DNA of 64,000 nt, from the NCBI RefSeq assembly GCF_000372725.1, contig NW_005201202.1, forward strand, positions 281,091-345,090. The letters run 5' to 3'. The number at the start of each line of letters is the position of its first letter. Position 1 is the stretch's first letter. Below are positions 1 through 10,202 of the stretch, in pieces. The notes beneath the pieces are model-generated. The model was not told the DNA's origin and searched no databases. It saw only the letters and a program-made list of their open reading frames with translations. Made by a program: the position numbers and the translations under genes. The DNA comes from Emiliania huxleyi CCMP1516. Taxonomy: Eukaryota > Haptophyta > Isochrysidales > Noelaerhabdaceae.

Positions 1-100
1 CGGCGCGCGCGGCCCGTTCGGCTGCGGACGGGCCGGCGGCCTCCTCCAGCCCGAGGCCCTCGGCCGCGAGCGCGTCTGCGAGCGTGCTGAAGGCATACAT
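1..100 (-). CDS. 5' end of an unidentified leftward gene (partial)
   Basis: An open frame runs leftward from an ATG at 100 to the window edge without a stop. It gives 33 residues, MYAFSTLADALAAEGLGLEE at the start, followed by an Ala-rich stretch. The GC-rich third positions and acidic/Ala composition look like a helical N-terminus, but the fragment is too short to assign. The gene continues outside the window. The call rests only on an open frame with coding-like composition next to a sharp drop in GC upstream of the ATG. Confidence 0.35.
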   Translation of the reverse strand, partial: MYAFSTLADALAAEGLGLEEAAGPSAAERAARA

Positions 101-738
101 CGTGTAGACAAGAAGAAAATTAGGTTTTCAGAATTCTTTTTCCAGGTGGTGACCTGTGTAAGTGCCAGTGCGCGCCAGTCCCGTGCCCAGTGTTGTGCGA
201 GAGAGTGATTGTAAAATTCTTTTTCTTCGGGGGGGCACTGGCACTAACACAGGTACGCCGAAAAGAATTTTCGCGGCCGCTTGTCGCCGCTCGCCCATGT
301 TGCGCCCACACCCGAAAGAAAGAGAGGGGAGCTCGCGGGAGAGGTGACGAGACGAGTGAACTACAGGTAGTGGGGAAGGCAGCCTCGATGCCATACAGAC
401 ATGGGTGCGAAACAACGACAAGACCAAGGCACCACACGGGCAGAGGAACGAGAGAAGAATATAGGGTGGATAAAGCGCCTGTTCACGGCATGGAGGGTGA
501 GCCACGCCGAACGCAAGGAAGCCGGGGAAGACGACCCCGAGGAGGACGAAACACCTGTGGTAATTCCGTCGTCAGCTGTCACGATGCACCCGAAGGGGAC
601 CCCAGCGCCTGCATCATCCGTGAAGGCACGAGTGTTCGAAGCCGAGAGTGGACCTGAGCAACGATATGACTTGGCGGCAAATGATCGCAGTGGGCGTCAG
701 AAGAGTCGTCCTTGCGCGAGGAGAGCTCGATAGACTTC

Positions 739-978
739 GTGATGTTGTGCCCTTGTTTGTTTCTCTTGGCACCTTGGAGTGCTGGGGGGGCGACAGGAAG
801 AATGTGGCCCTGAGTTATGTGTACGCCAACTCCGGGTGTGTGGCAGCCAGCTGGCATTGCTGGCTGTGTGTCTTGTGAGCTTGTTTGTGTCTGTGTGTCG
901 CTCGTGCGTGTCGTCATCATCTGTCTCGCGTCCACCCATACCGCGTTGGTGTCCAGTCCGAGCCTGGCTGTTCTTCAC
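739..978. repeat. Dispersed repeat, copy 1
   Basis: Two adjoining blocks. The first (739-810) recurs almost exactly at 1130-1203. The second (811-978) recurs at 2892-3056 and, in part, at 40611-40694. Identity is high enough that copies can be matched by eye over 70-165 bp. No coding capacity or terminal inverted repeats were seen, so the element type is unknown. Confidence 0.8.
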
Positions 979-1129
979 GTGTAGCAGTAGGCAGCTAGCC
1001 TCTGAGGAGGGCGTCCATAGACACCTCACTAGACCCCACACACGGTCTTGTCCGTGCCTCGCCGGCCGGCGAGATTGCTAGAGGTGGAGCAAGCTGCTCT
1101 AGCCTCGCATGTTACTCCTGTCGTCTGTT

Positions 1130-1203
1130 GTGATGTTGTGCCCTTGTTTGTTTCTCTTGGCACCTTGGAGTGCTGGGGGGGGCGACAGGAAGAATGTGGC
1201 CCT
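1130..1203. repeat. Dispersed repeat, second copy of first block
   Basis: Near-identical to 739-810. It runs directly into the large minisatellite, so the array may have grown inside or at the edge of this repeat. Confidence 0.8.
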
Positions 1204-1206
1204 CTG

Positions 1207-1850
1207 AGCCCTGGTGTCGAGGTGTCGAGGCCCGTTGTCGAGGGTGTCGAGGGCCTGTCGAGGCCTGTCCGAGGCCTGTCGAGGCCTGTCCGAGGCCTGG
1301 CCGAGGCCTGTCGAGGCCGGCCGAGGCCTGTCCGAGGCCTGTCGAGGCCTGTCGAGGCCGGCCGAGGCCTCGCGAGGCCTGTCGAGGCCGGCCGAGGCCT
1401 GTCGAGGCCGGCCGAGGCCTGTCGAGGCCGGCCGAGGCCTGTCGAGGCCGGCCGAGGCCTGTCGAGGCCGGCCGAGGCCTGTCGAGGCCGGCCGAGGCCT
1501 GTCGAGGCCGGCCGAGGCCTGTCGAGGCCGGCCGAGGCCTGTCGAGGCCGGCCGAGGCCTGTCGAGGCCGGCCGAGGCCTGTCGAGGCCGGCCGAGGCCT
1601 GTCGAGGCCGGCCGAGGCCTGTCGAGGCCGGCCGAGGCCTGTCGAGGCCGGCCGAGGCCTGTCGAGGCCGGCCGAGGCCTGTCGAGGCCGGCCGAGGCCT
1701 GTCGAGGCCGGCCGAGGCCTGTCGAGGCCGAGGCCTGTCGAGGCCGAGGCCTGTCGAGGCCTGTCGAGGCCGAGGCCTGTCGAGGCCTGTCGAGGCCTGT
1801 CGAGGCCTGTCGAGGCCTCTCAGGCCTGTCGAGGCTGATACCATGCTTGC
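1207..1850. repeat. 20-bp minisatellite, about 18 perfect units plus degenerate flanks
   Basis: From about 1367 to 1727 the unit CCTGTCGAGGCCGGCCGAGG repeats in exact 20-bp register. Each unit contains GGCCGGCC and, across the unit junction, AGGCCT, so it is dense in palindromes. Both flanks degrade to shorter GTCGAGGCCT variants. It is open in several frames on both strands, which creates spurious long ORFs. Confidence 0.95.
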
Positions 1851-1853
1851 CAG

Positions 1854-1950
1854 TGTCGAGGGGTGTCGAGGGGTGTCGAGGGGTGTCGAGGGTGTCGAGG
1901 GTGTCGAGGATGTCGAGCGGGTGTCGAGTGTGTTGTCAAGTGGCGTCTGA
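1854..1950. repeat. GTCGAGGGGT-type array
   Basis: Short imperfect tandem copies of GTCGAGGGGT / GTCGAGGGT continue the minisatellite motif in simpler form. A related array lies at 2774-2882. Confidence 0.7.
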
Positions 1951-2149
1951 GGTGTCGAGGTGTCCAAGGTTGCAGGATGCAGTTGCAGCCCATCAACAAA
2001 ACTTTTGGGCAGCAGTTGCAAAGCTGTTTCATCCCTTAGTTGCAGCCTCAGTTGCACCCTGTTGATGTAGCTTGTAGCACAACCTGAGCACAACCAGTAT
2101 ACTCTCTGTGGACATTTGAGGACATCAAGTGCCGGGAGTCATTGCTACT

Positions 2150-2600
2150 GTGCACATCGATGTGCACAAAGGTGCTGTGCAGGCGCAGCAGCGCAGCAGC
2201 GTCGGATCGCCGCTGCAGCGTCTTCGCCCCTGCAGCGTCACCGGCGCACAAAGCGCAACTGACCACAGCGCTCATGGCACAAGGCTGGTGCCATGAGTCA
2301 GTGGACATTGCCACTGCACAAGGTGCTGTCCAGCAGCTAAGGGCTTCCCCGCGCGGGGCCGCTCCGGGGCGACCCGGGCGCCCTCCGACCAAACTGCTCT
2401 ATTACTATCATATAACAGTACCCCATCGCAGCAGCGTCGCCGCCGCTGATGCAGTGTCGCCATTGCAGCGTCGCCGGTGCACAAAGCGCATGTGGACCAC
2501 AGGTCTGCACTCATGGCACAAGCTCACTGGTGTGAGGATTCATTGCCACTGTACAAGGTGCTGTGCAGCACCTGAGGGCTACCTGAGTACTGCCATGTTT
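2150..2600. repeat. Diverged tandem duplication, about 240-bp period
   Basis: The block at about 2195-2350 (GCAGCGTC motifs, GCACAAAGCGCA, CTCATGGCACAAG, CATTGCCACTG, ACAAGGTGCTGT) recurs in the same order at about 2432-2580. The spacing is similar and point differences are many. No function is visible. Confidence 0.65.
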
Positions 2601-2891
2601 GCTACATCAACAGGGGTGCAACTGAGCTGCAACTGAGCTAGAACTTGAGAGGCTGCAACTGAGGGATGAAAGTACTGCCAGCCAAGTTTGATTGCTGCTG
2701 CAACTTGATTTTCTAACTCTGTGACTCCAATGGGTCTACCCGGTACGTCTCTGCTGTGTTAGGATCATCAGAGGTGTCGAGCGGTGTCGAGCGGTGTCGA
2801 GGGGTGTCGAGTTGGTCGAGTTGGCATGGGGTGTCGAGGTGTCGAGTCGGTGTCGAGGTTTGGTGTCGAGGTGTCGAGGCCAGGGCTCAGG

Positions 2892-3056
2892 TGGCCCTGA
2901 GTTATGTGTACGCCAACTCCGGGTGTGTGGCAGCCAGCTGGCTGTGTGTCTTGTGAGCTTGTTTGTGTCTGTGTGTCGCTCGTGCGTGCCGTCATCATCT
3001 GTCTCGCGTCCACCCATACCGCGTTGGTGTCCAGTCCGAGCCTGGCTGTTCTTCAC
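2892..3056. repeat. Dispersed repeat, copy of second block
   Basis: Matches 810-978, lacking a short internal CATTGCTGGCTG duplication present in the first copy. Followed by a CTAC/CTAC tetranucleotide run at 3060-3081. Confidence 0.8.
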
Positions 3057-3445
3057 CTTTCTACCTACCTACCTACCTACCTCGTGTGTGGCGCGGCCCC
3101 TCGACGTCTCCTCCTTCCTCCACTTACCTCCTCTTCCTCTGCACGGCACCCCTAGTTTGCCAGCGCACCCTTCGGCCGCACCATGGCCTGCGCGACAAAA
3201 CGGACAACATGCTCTCTCGGCTTCTCTCGCTTCTCGGCGTGACGCTGCTCTCCTGTCGTATTTTGTCTGCGACGGAGGAGAGAAAGGAAAGAAAGAAAAC
3301 ACCGATCCCAAACGAGGGATGGGGGAGGAGGACAGGGTCCCCAAAGAAAGAAAGAAAACAGACACCCCAAGGGAGGGATGGGAACAGGGTCCCCCCCTTC
3401 ACTAGCGCGCGCGAATTCTTTTTCTTGAGTCGAGAGAGTCTCTTT

Positions 3446-4151
3446 ATGGAGAACCCACAGACCTCGGGAGGCCAGCCGGTGCCGATGGCCGGCGAGATGT
3501 TTGTGCTGAGCCGTCGCGGGCTCGCCTTCACCGCCAGCAGCGGCAGCCGCAAGTTTCAGGCCGGTGGCCAGCTCTTCCTCTCGCCGCTGCGCATCGTCTT
3601 TGTGGCGCGCGATCTTCCGTCCCGCGGCGGCGGTTTTCCCCGCGCTGACACCCCCCCCCCTCCCCACGGCGCAGGCAGAGGAGTCGTCCGGGAGCGGGCT
3701 GCTGGGTACCCTCTTTGGCGCGTCCAAGGCCAACGTGCTGGCCTTCGACCTGCCGCTCGCGACCCTCGAGAGAGAGAGCTTCAACCAGCCCATCTTTGGC
3801 GCAAACAACCTCACGGGCGTCAGCCCTCCGCTCCCGGGCTCGGCCTGCGACGGAGCCGACATTCACTGGTGCCTCTCCTTCCAAGACGGCGGCGTCGGCA
3901 CCTTCCTCCCCATCTTTTTCGGCCTGCTCGCCGAGATGCGCTCACGCCTCGAGGCTGAGCGGAGCGGTGCGGCCGGTGCGGCGGCCGGCGGGTCCACAGA
4001 GGTGCCGACGGCATTCGCAGTCGCGGTGCCTGAGACGGCGGTGGCCGAGGTGGTGAGGGCGGCGTATGTGGACCCTTCGGACCCGACCAAGCTGTACGTC
4101 GAGGCAGCTGGCCCGCGCGCGAGGAGGGGCGGCCACAGCTTTCGCGAGTGA
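3446..4151 (+). CDS. GRAM-domain protein, WBP2-like
   Basis: Two exons, 3446-3604 and 3675-4151, give a 211-residue protein. The 70-bp intron has a GC donor and AG acceptor and restores the frame exactly. Exon 1 carries a GRAM/PH-like start (GQLFLSPLRIVFVA); exon 2 continues with FNQPIFGANNLTGV, the conserved WBP2-family motif that follows the SFSMPF-type strand, then GVGTFLPIFFGLL. The family binds WW-domain proteins or membranes. No PPxY motif is obvious in the acidic, Ala-rich C-terminus. The ATG at 3446 was chosen because it keeps exon 1 in frame and lies about 30 bp after an AATTCTTTTTC motif seen upstream of several genes here. The family call is fairly firm, the function inferred. Confidence 0.75.
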
Positions 4152-4447
4152 GGTGTCGTGGCAAGCCTCGATAACGCCCCAGGCCTCCAGGGTTGTGGAT
4201 CGGCCGGGGCAGGGGCTGGGCGTGTTGTACTCTCTGGGTGGCTGCCGGGCCGACAGCGGACAGGGCGGGCGCGATCGCGACGCGGACTGCAGAAATCTCG
4301 TGCGTCGTGTGAGCTCGTGTGACAAAGTTTACTCTCAGATGGCTAGCCAGATGTGCTCCGAGGTGCGACGTCTCTCGTCTGTGCTCGGCCAAGGCCGACT
4401 GCACGCTATAAAGGCGCTACACGCGGCGTGCCGGCGTGACGTACACG
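4152..4447. other. 3' flank of the GRAM gene
   Basis: No coding signal. Moderately GC-rich sequence ending at the target-site duplication of the first MITE. Confidence 0.4.
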
Positions 4448-4822
4448 TAGGGTTGCCTAACGTTAGGAGCTGAACAGTGTTGCTAGTGTTAACAGTAACA
4501 ACAGAACAACAGTGGGGCTCCCCAACAACAGTAGCTAACGTTAGGCCGACTGAACAACAATAAGGAAGGCCTACCAGTGACCCACGACGATCTCCAGCGT
4601 CCAGCGGTGCGGGTAATATACCCGAAAATACCCGGAAAATCCCAGGTATTTTCGGTTTTTACCCGGTTTTTTTGCCATTTTCTGCTTGCTGGCCGCTGAA
4701 CAACAGTAACAACAGTAACAAACAGCAACAGCATGGGCTGGGGTGAACACTTGAACAACGTTGAGGATTTCAGCCAACAATAGCGCAACTGTTAGGCCCC
4801 AAATTAACGTTAGGCAACCCTA
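4448..4822. mobile_element. Non-autonomous hAT-type MITE (375 bp)
   Basis: Terminal inverted repeats of 18 bp are perfect: TAGGGTTGCCTAACGTTA at 4448-4465 and its complement at 4805-4822. Both ends are flanked by the same 8 bp, CGTACACG (4440-4447 and 4823-4830). An 8-bp duplication is typical of the hAT superfamily. The interior is AT-rich, has no ORF and carries internal copies of the TAACGTTAGG terminus, so a transposase must be supplied in trans. Confidence 0.93.
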
Positions 4823-4830
4823 CGTACACG

Positions 4831-5085
4831 CCGACCTCTGCGCTCTGGCTCGTCTTGGCTCTTGCACGAGATCACGCGAGTATATGTGTATGGGCCACGA
4901 TGATGTCAAATCCTGATTTGTGGAGCTCCCACATGGGATTACCTAGAGAGCACCAGTCAAATATGAGGGGTTTTGACTCCTACCGGCTCCTGACGCTATC
5001 CCTGGCAGCTCTAATGACCAGGATCAGTAGTGTTGTGATAGAGGGTGCCCATACTAGCACAGGAGCTGCCACACTCGCCCGGACC
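4831..5085. other. Spacer between two MITEs
   Basis: Unremarkable unique sequence of intermediate GC; no gene seen. Its last 8 bp (CCCGGACC, 5078-5085) are the left target duplication of the second MITE. Confidence 0.5.
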
Positions 5086-5461
5086 CAGTGCTCGATCTTT
5101 ACCGGTATGGGAGTTTTTGGCTAATCAAACCCAAGGCCTGCACTAATCAAAAAGTGGTACGGGATACCAGTTGCCTCACGGAAATCAAAGCGAGTCGGAG
5201 TGCCTTCTTGGTGGCAAAATCGGCAAAATCGGCAAAATACCGGGTATTTTGCGGGTATACCTGGAAAAACCGGGTATACCCGGGTAATACCCGCACTTTT
5301 GCATGGTTTCGCCCCCGGGGCCCGGGACAACACCGACAGCCGCTACAACTATATAATGAAAACCCCGCATACCACTTTCGCGTACCACTATACCATACCA
5401 CTCCAAACCTAATCAAAATATCGCAAAATACCGGTCTCATACCGGTAAAGATCGAGCACTG
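5086..5461. mobile_element. Second hAT-type MITE (376 bp), different family
   Basis: The 24-bp terminal inverted repeats are perfect (5086-5109 and 5438-5461). They begin CAGTGCTCGATC, and CAGTG is a common hAT terminus. The flanking 8-bp duplication CCCGGACC is also perfect (5078-5085 and 5462-5469). The interior is AT-rich with GGGTATAC/ACCCGGGTA motifs that resemble the interior of the first MITE, but the termini differ. There is no coding capacity. Confidence 0.95.
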
Positions 5462-5469
5462 CCCGGACC

Positions 5470-6365
5470 GTCCCCTTCTGGGCCCGGTTCCGCAGCCCAG
5501 GAGAGCCCCGACAGCGGGGCCGTGCCGCGGGTGCCTACTGCCGAGTGCCACAAACACTGCGCCGCCCCGCCATCACCTACAGGCTGTCTTGTGTGATGGT
5601 TGGGATGTCCAAACGCCACCATCTTGGCTCTTGCGACCTCAAACCCACGAGCTGCATGGGTGGTCCTGACGTCGACAGACGCCCGAGGACCACGGTGAAG
5701 CTGAGCCGGAACGCGTCGACAAGTCTCGTCTGAGCCCGTGGTGGTCGCCGGCTGAGTCGCCGTGCACGGGTCGGTACCTCAGGCGTCACCTCCGCAGCCT
5801 CAGGTCTCAAACTCCATCACCTCCGACGGGACGCCTTCGGTGGCACGCTCGGCGGCGACTTTGTGGCAGCCCCACAGCGAGCGCGGCGTCGAGCCTGTTC
5901 GTTCTGGTCGGTTCGCCGCACTCCCTGGGTGCCAGGGAGTGCCGCCGACACGCGAGCGGTGCTTCCCGGCAGCGCGCGCCGGCTGTGGGGCTGTCACAAA
6001 CAAGTCACTTTTTTTGGACATTTTCGACGCTTTTGGCCCATAGCCCATATACTCGTGCAACAAGCCACCTACACGCTCGCACACCATCACCACTCCGTTG
6101 CTGAGTGGCTCTCCCAGGCGCTCAGCCCACGGCGGAGCTAGCGGCGGAGGCACGCCAGGCCCCGGGGAGTCTCGGCCGTCTCTCCTCGCCTTTAAGCGCC
6201 TAAGCGGCCTAAACGGGGGTTGCTTTAGGGTGCTTACAGCTTACAGTGGGACTCAGTCGCCTCGTCGTTTTTCTTCTTCCGCGCGCCTATCGTCGGCCTT
6301 TTGTCGGCCCCGCCCAAGAGCTCTCGGTCACGCGATTTTTTCAACAGCTTCTGTCTCGCCGGAGC
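5470..6365. other. Intergenic / 5' region of the antiporter gene
   Basis: No protein-like frame is convincing. A short direct repeat of GCGGCGACTTTGTGGC / GGGGCTGTCACAAAC type is weak. T-rich TTTTTTTGGACATTTTCGACGCTTTTG (in pieces, 6006-6033) and TTTAAGCGCCTAAGCGGCC (6191-6209) may be promoter-proximal. The ORF starting at 6246 is in frame with the antiporter, so translation could begin there. Confidence 0.4.
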
Positions 6366-9300
6366 ATGTCCTGCCCGACCGCGAGGACCGCCGCCGCCTT
6401 CGCCTTTGCTTCTGTCGCCGCCTCGACGCTCGCCTCGGTCGGCCGCAGCTCGCCGCTCGGCCTGCCTCTGATCACCGGCTACCTCGTCGCTGGTGCTGCC
6501 GCTGGGCCATACGTGCTCGGGATGCTCACGCACGACGATTGCACCAGCCTCGCCGACCTCATCAACAATGACGCGATGGGCTTCATCGGGTTCTCGGCCG
6601 GCACCAAATTTCTGCTGAGCGACATGGAGGGCACGATCCAGCCGACGCTGGTGCTGCTGACGGCGCTGGTGCTCGTGACGTACGGGCTGGTGGGAAGCTG
6701 CTTCTACTTTGCCGCACCCTACCTCCCGCTCACAGCCGGCCAGACGCCGGATGTTCAGCTTGCGACGTCGATGGTGATTGCTTGCCTCGCGGCGCGCTCT
6801 CAACTCCTCTACACCTCCTCACACCGCAAACTCCACCCACCCGCCCCGCTTGGGCGCACACCGCCGCGAGCATTCCCGCTCGCGCCACCACGCCCACGGC
6901 CCGCCCATCACACATCACCGACGCACGCACCACCGACGCACGCACCACCGACTGACACGCGGACACACGTCCACCGACTCGCCCTCCGACCCGTCCGCAG
7001 GTCGCGCGCTCTCCCTCGTCCGCGATCGCGCTCATCACGGAGCTGGGCGCGCGGGGCGCCTTCACCACGATGACTCTCTCACTCACGGTCCTGACCGACG
7101 TCATCGTCGTCGTCCTCTTCGCCGTCACGATGCTCCTTGTGCACGCGATCGCCCGTCGCCCTAGCATGCGCCAGCGCCCGCCCTCGAGACGCCGCAACAC
7201 AGCCCCCCCCCTTGGACGCCGCAGCAGGCACCCCCTAGACGCTCCTCGTCGGGCCGCGTCGAGGCCGTAGCTGCCTTCCCCGCCGTCACAGCCCGCCTCC
7301 TCCTTCCCACCCTCCCCACCCGCAGGTCGGCGACGGCGGCGGCGGCCAGCCTGGCTGGGTGGTGCTGGCGAGCTTCGCGGCGCAGATCGCCGTCTCCGTC
7401 CTCATCGGAGTCGTGCTCGGTTACGCGATGGACTGGACCGTCCGTATGACGGCCGCGCTGCACGCAAAGTTCCGCCTCCACGGCGGCGGCAGCATGACCA
7501 GCACGGGCGACCGCCGGTCGATACAGTGAGAGGAGGCGATCTCGGGTAATCTCGGGTGATCTCGGGCAATCTGGGGTAATAGGCGATCGCCGGTCGATCA
7601 GCGAGAGGGTGGCGTGCCCCGCCGCGGTGGTGCTGTCGATCCAGGTCGCCATCGTGGTCGGCGGGGTCGGCAGCAGCTGCCCCGGCAGTTTCGCGGACCC
7701 TTCCCGGCGCCGTCTGGTAGGTTGCTATCGTGCTCGCCGAGTCGATGCTGATGCAGCTCACCGGCTTTGGCATCTTCGAGTCGGAGCAGTGGGAGGAGAA
7801 GACGTGGGGCGGTACCTTCCACCAGCCGCTCATCATCTCGATGGTCGCCGGCTTCACCGTCGCCAACTATACGCCGAGCAGGCTCGCGTCCCGAGAAGCG
7901 GAAGACGTGGTCTTGCTGTCCCGAGTAGCGCTCGAGAGGACACGGACTCACGCGGGGCTCTGAATACTCTTGACAATGCCGTCTTCCCGCCCTGATGTCG
8001 GCGTATTCACCGCGTAGGCTCGAGTTCCTGCGCATCCTCCACGACTCGTCCGAGGCAAGAGACTACCCGAGACTACCCGAGATCACCCGAGATCACCCGA
8101 GATCACCCGAGATCACCCGAGATCACCCGAGACTACCCGAGACTACCCGAGACTACCCGAGACTACCCGAGGCATCCTCGACGACTCGTCGAGGCCATCC
8201 GAGAGGGAGAGGGAGAGGGAGAGGGGAGGGCCAGGCAGAGAGGCGGAGAGGCAGGGAGGCAGAGCGGGAGGGAGAGGGAGAGGCAGCGAGAGGAAGGGCA
8301 GCAGAAGGGCAGCAGGGGCGGCGGGGCCTCCCCCTCGCACAACGCGTCGGCCGCACACCTCGACTACGCGCGCCTACCCCCCTCCCCCGCCCAGGTCATC
8401 TACATCGCCTTCTTCACGCTCACCGGCGCGTCGCTGCAGCTCGACGTGCTGCTCGTGCAGGCGCCCACCCGCCTCCTCCTCCTCCCTGTTTGCATGACCG
8501 ACTCTCCTCTTCCTCCTCCTCTCTGCTGCATCACCGACCCCTGTCTTCCTCCTCCCTCCCCCCTCCTCCCTGACCTGCCCCTCTCCTCCTCCCTCAAGGC
8601 GCCCACCGCCCTCTTCCTCTTCGCCCTCCGCGCCGGAGGGATCGTGCTCGGCGCAAAGGCCGGCGCCTACCTCGTCGACGCGGAGCCGGCGCACCGCGAC
8701 AAGTACTGGATGACGCTGCTGACGCAAGCCGGCGTCACGCTCGGCTTGATTACCCGCGTGGGCGACGCGCTGCCCATCAGCGGCGAGCCAGCCAGCCTCG
8801 CCACTGCTGAGGCAGCACCGCTCTTCTGAGTTTGACGGCTCACGCCAGGCGAGCTCACCACCCTCGTCATCGCCACCGTCGTCCTCAACCAGTTCGTCGG
8901 GCCGCCCCTCTTCAAGGCCGCCGTCCTGGCCGTCGGAGACGCGCACGCCGACTACGCGCCGGCAGACGGCGGCAGGCTGGGCGTCCTCGAGTCGTCGCGG
9001 CCAAAGGCTCGGTGCGCGGTGATCGTGAGCGCGGCGGGCGACTGGGAGGCAAAGGCGCTCACGCTGCGGCTGCAGCGGCGAGGATGGCGCGTGCTCGAGT
9101 GCGGCATGGAGACGGGGTGCGAGCCGCCGCCCCGAGCCCCCCCCCCCCCCCCGATTCTCGCTCGTACTCCTTGACGAGCCAATCAGGCGCGAGCTGCCGG
9201 CACGGCAGCAGCGCCGCGTCCCCGGCCGGGGCAGAATCGACCGGCGAGAGCGGCGCTTCAAGCAGGCGCTGCGGGCGGGGCATGTCATCGGTGCCGAGAA

Positions 9301-10202
9301 GTTTCGCGCGGACGGCTCGGTGCTCGAGCGATCGACGCGCAAGCCGTCGGCGTTGGGCAAGCAGCCGAGCGGGGCGGTCCCGCTGCTTGACAAGGGCGCG
9401 GGGCCGTCCTTGGGCGAATGGGAGCTGCAGCTGCTCTGGGCCATATCCTCGCTCGATGCGCTGGACGTGCTCGTGCTGCTGCAGAGGGACGAAGCCCACA
9501 CCGCTCCCCACCGCGCGCGCGCCAAACCCGCCGCGCCGACGCCCCCCGTCCGTCGTGTGTAGGACGACGACGCCAACTTGATTGCGATGCGGCACTTGGG
9601 CGGGACGGCCTCCCTCTTGCCGGAGCTCCTCAAGTGGCAGACAGTGACGCCGCAGCTGCTCGTCGAGGCGGCGGCGGCGGCGCTTGCAGCAGCGGCGCGA
9701 CCCACACTTCCACCGCGCGCGCCGGGCCGTGACTAGGTGAACGACATTGCGCGACAGGAGGAGTACGAGAAGGCGTGTCCGCCGCAGTTCCGGCTGACGC
9801 TCGTCTGTCCCACGCTGGCGAGCCGGAGCTTCGTACGCGCGGCGCTGGCTTTGAGCCGCGTCTCCTTACGGGCTGCAGCCGTGAGTATAGGCGATCCCGA
9901 ACCTGTTTGCCGAAATGCTGCACCCCGACTGCCACTGGACACTCGAGATTGACAACGACAAGCCGCTCTCGGGGCACCCGGTCGCGCCGCTCGGGACCAT
10001 CTCCGAGGTGGCGAGGGACTCGAAGACGCTGAAGAAGGCGTCCAGCGACTACGGCGGGTTTGGCGGGCGCGAATCGGCGCCGCCGTTTCAAAACGTGCCC
10101 GAGTCGCCACTCGCATCGCCGGGCGACTTGCGCGACCACCACATTTTTGCGACCACATCGCTCGCGGGGACCGGCATCCCAAAGTCGAACACTGGCCTCT
10201 AG
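6366..10202 (+). CDS. CPA2-type monovalent cation/H+ antiporter (KefB/KEA/NhaS-like)
   Basis: About 13 exons. Placed boundaries: 6366-6791, 7001-7150, 7326-7506, 7583-7644, 7721-7881, 8018-8054, 8395-8460, 8599-8782, 8849-9116, 9187-about 9493, 9563-about 9667, 9737-9817, 9891-10202. The membrane half shows GLPLITGYLVAGAAAGPYVL, then VLTDVIVVVLFAVTMLL and SVLIGVVLGYAMDW, typical of CPA2 exchangers. The C-terminal half is soluble: KARCAVIVSAAGDWEAKAL resembles a nucleotide-binding regulatory fold, and NLFAEMLHPDCHWTLEIDND lies near the end. Such proteins exchange K+ or Na+ for H+ in organelle or plasma membranes. Nearly every intron sits between direct repeats and most have GC donors. Exon 10-11 joins are ambiguous (GC or GA donor). 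A longer N-terminus from 6246 is possible. Confidence 0.82.
8055..8394 (+). repeat. Intron with GAGACTACCC / GAGATCACCC minisatellite
   Basis: Inside the antiporter intron, 8061-8170 is a 10-bp array (GAGACTACCC and GAGATCACCC units). It is bounded by a second direct repeat: CATCCTCCACGACTCGTC at about 8034 and CATCCTCGACGACTCGTC at about 8171. A GGGAGA-rich purine tract follows. Confidence 0.85.

Larger units (their letters stand above)
101..3445. other. Repeat-rich intergenic region
   Basis: No convincing gene is seen. The long open frames between 1030 and 2090 on both strands are translations of a minisatellite. The stretch holds dispersed repeats (739-978, 1130-1203, 2892-3056), two GTCGAGG-type tandem arrays, a diverged duplication (about 2150-2600), T-rich motifs of the AGAATTCTTTT type (130-140, 214-224 and inverted near 262-272), and CCAAGGGAGGGATGG / GAAAGAAAGAAAA boxes (3285-3400) that recur inverted near 22280 and 45436. 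Confidence 0.6.

Noticed and set aside
1029-2093. Long ORFs on both strands (354 aa leftward; 300, 283 and 222 aa rightward)
   Set aside because: They are translations of the 20-bp minisatellite and its flanks (repeated DRPRPAS- or EACRGRP-type peptides), open on both strands, with no domain.
8061-8170. CRISPR-like array of short repeats
   Set aside because: Units are contiguous 10-mers without spacers, inside a eukaryotic intron.
8374-9705. 443-aa leftward ORF
   Set aside because: Shadow of the antiporter exons on the plus strand; GC-rich codons leave the opposite strand open.
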